Source: Synechococcus sp. AG-679-C18
GTDB taxonomy: Bacteria > Cyanobacteriota > Cyanobacteriia > PCC-6307 > Cyanobiaceae
DNA: 64,000 bases
Direction: 5' to 3'
Assembly: GCA_003210755.1 (NCBI GenBank)
Contig: QCUL01000002.1
Location: forward strand, 1 to 64,000
Numbering within the stretch: position 1 is the stretch's first letter; each line of letters opens with the position of its first letter. Of the stretch, positions 62,000 through 64,000 are shown in pieces. The notes under the pieces are model-generated. The model was not told the DNA's origin. It did not search any database and saw only the letters and a program-made list of their open reading frames with translations. Position numbers and translations under genes: made by a program.

Positions 62000-62425
62000 A
62001 TGGCCCTACTGCGCCAACGCCTTGCGCTCCTCCTCCCACTGGCCGGATTGGCTGGACTCAGCTTGGTTCCCCTACAGGCGATCGCCGGAACCCCTGAAGC
62101 CATCAAAGGAGCCAAAATTTATTGCTACATGAGAAGCAGCAATAATGATCACAAAGTGAGCTGGGAAGCGGCTTATGCGCTGATCAAACGCCAGAAAAGC
62201 GGAATGTTCAAAACCTCGCCAGAACATGCTGCAGTGATGATCACCGAAGCCGTGGTTGAAGATCCTGGCAGCTATCCAGACTGCGGTCAGTACCTCGGTG
62301 ATCTTTTCGGGGGAACCACAAGCTCTAGAAAATCCCTAGACAGTGTTCTTAACTCAAATAATTCCGGCAATAGCGATACATCAGACTCATCAAATTGGAG
62401 CGAGGATGAGCGTTACAACTACTAG
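62000..62425 (+). CDS. Small exported protein of unknown function
   Basis: A 141-aa protein with a clear signal peptide (LRQRLALLLPLAGLAGLSLV, cleavage near AIAG). The mature part has YCYMRSSNNDHKVSWEAAYAL, SPEHAAVMITEAV and a conserved-looking DCGQYLGDLFG, with two Cys that may pair. The tail is rich in Ser and Asn. It overlaps nothing; the next ORF begins 31 bases after its stop if the later start is used. Confidence 0.7.
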   Translation: MALLRQRLALLLPLAGLAGLSLVPLQAIAGTPEAIKGAKIYCYMRSSNNDHKVSWEAAYALIKRQKSGMFKTSPEHAAVMITEAVVEDPGSYPDCGQYLGDLFGGTTSSRKSLDSVLNSNNSGNSDTSDSSNWSEDERYNY

Positions 62426-62456
62426 ATCATCAATAAGACGACCTTCTCTAACTTCC

Positions 62457-62843
62457 ATGCGACTGATTCCCATACTGATGATCGGTGGTTTATTACTCAC
62501 AGGTTTGGGCTGCCGCAGTCGCTCCGAGCCGAATGGGGAAAATGTCTCCATGGAAACGTCTGTTGCTGACTGCATGTCAAATCTGGATCTCAACAATCTC
62601 GAAGATGCACTTCAGCGATGCAATGAGGTTGTAGATGCTCATGGAGACAAGCCAGCCGCACTTGCCGATCGCTCCCTCTTGCTCACTCTGATGGGCAAAA
62701 CAGATCAGGCATGCGCTGATGTCAATCAAGCGATTGGGCTTCTACAACAAAACAATCGTTCCGTTGATCCGATGGTGGTACACGAACTGAATGTGCGTCA
62801 GAAATCCTGCAAACAACGAGACACCATGGTTGGTAACGGTTGA
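62457..62843 (+). CDS. Putative lipoprotein with TPR-like repeats
   Basis: A 128-aa protein from ATG 62457, with a lipoprotein-like signal (MRLIPILMIGGLLLTGLGC, Cys19 as lipid site). The mature part has TPR-like helices (NLDLNNLEDALQRCNEVVDA, KPAALADRSLLLTLMGKTDQ). An in-frame ATG at 62406 is a possible earlier start; the frame is open to 62343. The 3' end overlaps the convergent helicase gene by about 46 bases. Confidence 0.65.
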   Translation: MRLIPILMIGGLLLTGLGCRSRSEPNGENVSMETSVADCMSNLDLNNLEDALQRCNEVVDAHGDKPAALADRSLLLTLMGKTDQACADVNQAIGLLQQNNRSVDPMVVHELNVRQKSCKQRDTMVGNG

Positions 62844-64000
62844 CGATCAAGTGTGATGCGACGCGGGCCAAGAAGCAGCTCGATCCTTTCCGCCTTGCTG
62901 GCTACCAAATTGTCGACCAACTGATCAGCCAAACCGAGCTGAAGCCAATGGCTGATTAGACCCCCATCCATTCCAATGCGATGACAACGATCTTCCGCTT
63001 GATCGATATCTCCAGGGGTCCAAGGACGTTCTAGAAGAACAACATTTTGGGCGCGGTGGAGAGTGAAACCAAGCCCACCTGCAGCAAATGTGGCCAGAAG
63101 TAAATCGATCTCCCCAGCTTGAAAGCGATCCACTGCCAGTTGACGCTGTTCAGGTTTCTGCCGACCTGTCAACAAAACACCTCCCAAGCGTTCCTCAAGT
63201 AAGAGCAAAGGGTCCACAAAACTGCTGAACAACACAATCGGCTTGTGCTGCTGACGTAGACGCTGAATCAAATCCTGCGCTGCTGGCAATTTGAATTCGG
63301 CTGCAATTTGTCGCAATGCTGTCAGGACTGCTAATGACTCAGCATCAGAATGCACCAAACCCTCCGCTACACGTTGGCGATAGTCATCGATAACAAGCCT
63401 TAAGCGGTGATCAAATCCTTTGGCCTCCTCACAGTCAAGTTCGATCTTTTGCAGCTGCCTTTGTTTTGGTGGGAGATCTGATACCTGTTGCTTACGGCGA
63501 TGCAAGACAAGAGGTCGCGTTAACCGTCGCAGCTCTTCTAGTCGGCTGGCTCCTGCCGCCTGCCAACGCTGCCGACCCCCCTTCTCCTGAAAATGACCTT
63601 GACAAAACAGTTCCTCGTAGCTGCGCTGATCCCTTGCGATTGGATGGTCCATCGCAGCCAGCAAGGGGTACAGCTGATCAGGACGGCCGTTTTTCATTGG
63701 TGTGCCGGTGAGCATCCAAATTGCTCGGAGGCGAGGATGACGCGCGAGACGAAGGAGGCTCTGAGTGCGTTGTGCTCGCAGAGTCTGGGCGTAATGAGCC
63801 TCATCCACCAACAACAAAGTGCCCGCCTCAGGGAGCTCTGCTGGGAGCCGCGCCCAGCTGCATAGCTCGGGCATCAGTTCAATTGTCGCAGCCTCTCGGC
63901 GCCAATGTGAATGCAACCCCACAGGAGCTACAACCAACAATCGCAGCGGTAAAGCACGTAGCAAGGCCCGTGCCGCCAGCAAAACCGTGAGGGTTTTGCC
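62798..64000 (-). CDS. SNF2-type DEAD/DEAH helicase, 5' end beyond window
   Basis: The C-terminal ~400 residues of a SNF2-superfamily ATPase; the gene continues past the right edge. The window edge has the P-loop GKTLTVLLAAR. Then follow LLVVAPVGLHSHWRRE, the DEAH motif LLVDEAHYA, motif III WMLTGTPMKNGRPDQLYPLL, the helicase C domain (IVLFSSFVDPLLLLEERL, LLATFAAGGLGFTLHRAQNVV) and motif VI DQAEDRCHRIGM. Such proteins remodel DNA or protein-DNA complexes or serve repair and defence; role here is unknown. Confidence 0.88.
   Translation of the reverse strand, partial: GKTLTVLLAARALLRALPLRLLVVAPVGLHSHWRREAATIELMPELCSWARLPAELPEAGTLLLVDEAHYAQTLRAQRTQSLLRLARHPRLRAIWMLTGTPMKNGRPDQLYPLLAAMDHPIARDQRSYEELFCQGHFQEKGGRQRWQAAGASRLEELRRLTRPLVLHRRKQQVSDLPPKQRQLQKIELDCEEAKGFDHRLRLVIDDYRQRVAEGLVHSDAESLAVLTALRQIAAEFKLPAAQDLIQRLRQQHKPIVLFSSFVDPLLLLEERLGGVLLTGRQKPEQRQLAVDRFQAGEIDLLLATFAAGGLGFTLHRAQNVVLLERPWTPGDIDQAEDRCHRIGMDGGLISHWLQLGLADQLVDNLVASKAERIELLLGPRRITLDRQPLPTMVSRCLQDF

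Overview
This window is a stretch of chromosome from a marine picocyanobacterium, most likely a marine Synechococcus. The evidence is the combination of photosystem II subunit PsbZ, an ssl1498/Psb34-type protein, sulfolipid genes sqdB-sqdX, the plastid-related Ycf23 (DUF561), cbiC and cbiD, and a dense, moderately GC-rich layout with many short or overlapping intergenic gaps. The strain cannot be fixed from sequence reading alone.

Layout. 0-6.9 kb: mgtE, a glutathione peroxidase, a tightly coupled minus-strand cluster gyrB - small secreted SH3-like protein - crcB - crcB, then miaA and infC. 6.9-15.1 kb: a dienelactone hydrolase gene broken by two in-frame stops, a GntR regulator, cysE, secA, a GT4 glycosyltransferase, a GNAT acetyltransferase, tRNA-Gly(GCC), ribH and psbZ. 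15.2-26.9 kb: mutS, cbiC, holA, lysC with four ACT repeats, uvrB, a small membrane protein, ycf23, tilS and a TPR-like protein. 26.9-37.3 kb: an asd-dapA-rnj cluster reading left, and tig-clpP-clpX-LRAT-dnaX reading right. 37.3-47.5 kb: a membrane GT2, a SpoIID-like protein, rpmI-rplT, a TPR membrane protein, thiG, a psb34-like small gene, sqdB-sqdX, and mrdA (PBP2) preceded by two unknown genes. 55.1-64 kb: a secreted histidine phosphatase, guaA, cbiD, a class V aminotransferase, tRNA-Gly(CCC), three small unknown ORFs, an AbrB-type membrane protein, two small exported proteins, and a SNF2-type helicase cut by the window end.

The unusual region is 47.86-54.82 kb. A gene for an unknown membrane-anchored protein upstream of the PBP2 gene is present twice in direct orientation, 6,216 bases apart. 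The first ~604 bases of the repeat appear identical and the last ~145 diverge. Between the copies lies a low-GC island of about 5.5 kb. It holds one intact FkbM methyltransferase, one FkbM-type methyltransferase broken by three lesions, two decayed pieces of the same tyrosine-recombinase family, and an internal fragment of a large glycine-rich repeat adhesin. The right-hand repeat fuses the first 20 codons of the gene next to mrdA to the adhesin fragment. Recombination between the repeats would delete the island and restore a simple unknown-gene/131-aa/mrdA order.

Pathway links: lysC, asd and dapA give the first steps of the aspartate/lysine pathway; tig, clpP and clpX form a protein-quality cluster; sqdB and sqdX make sulfoquinovosyl diacylglycerol; cbiC and cbiD belong to corrinoid synthesis; gyrB, mutS, uvrB, holA and dnaX cover DNA replication and repair.
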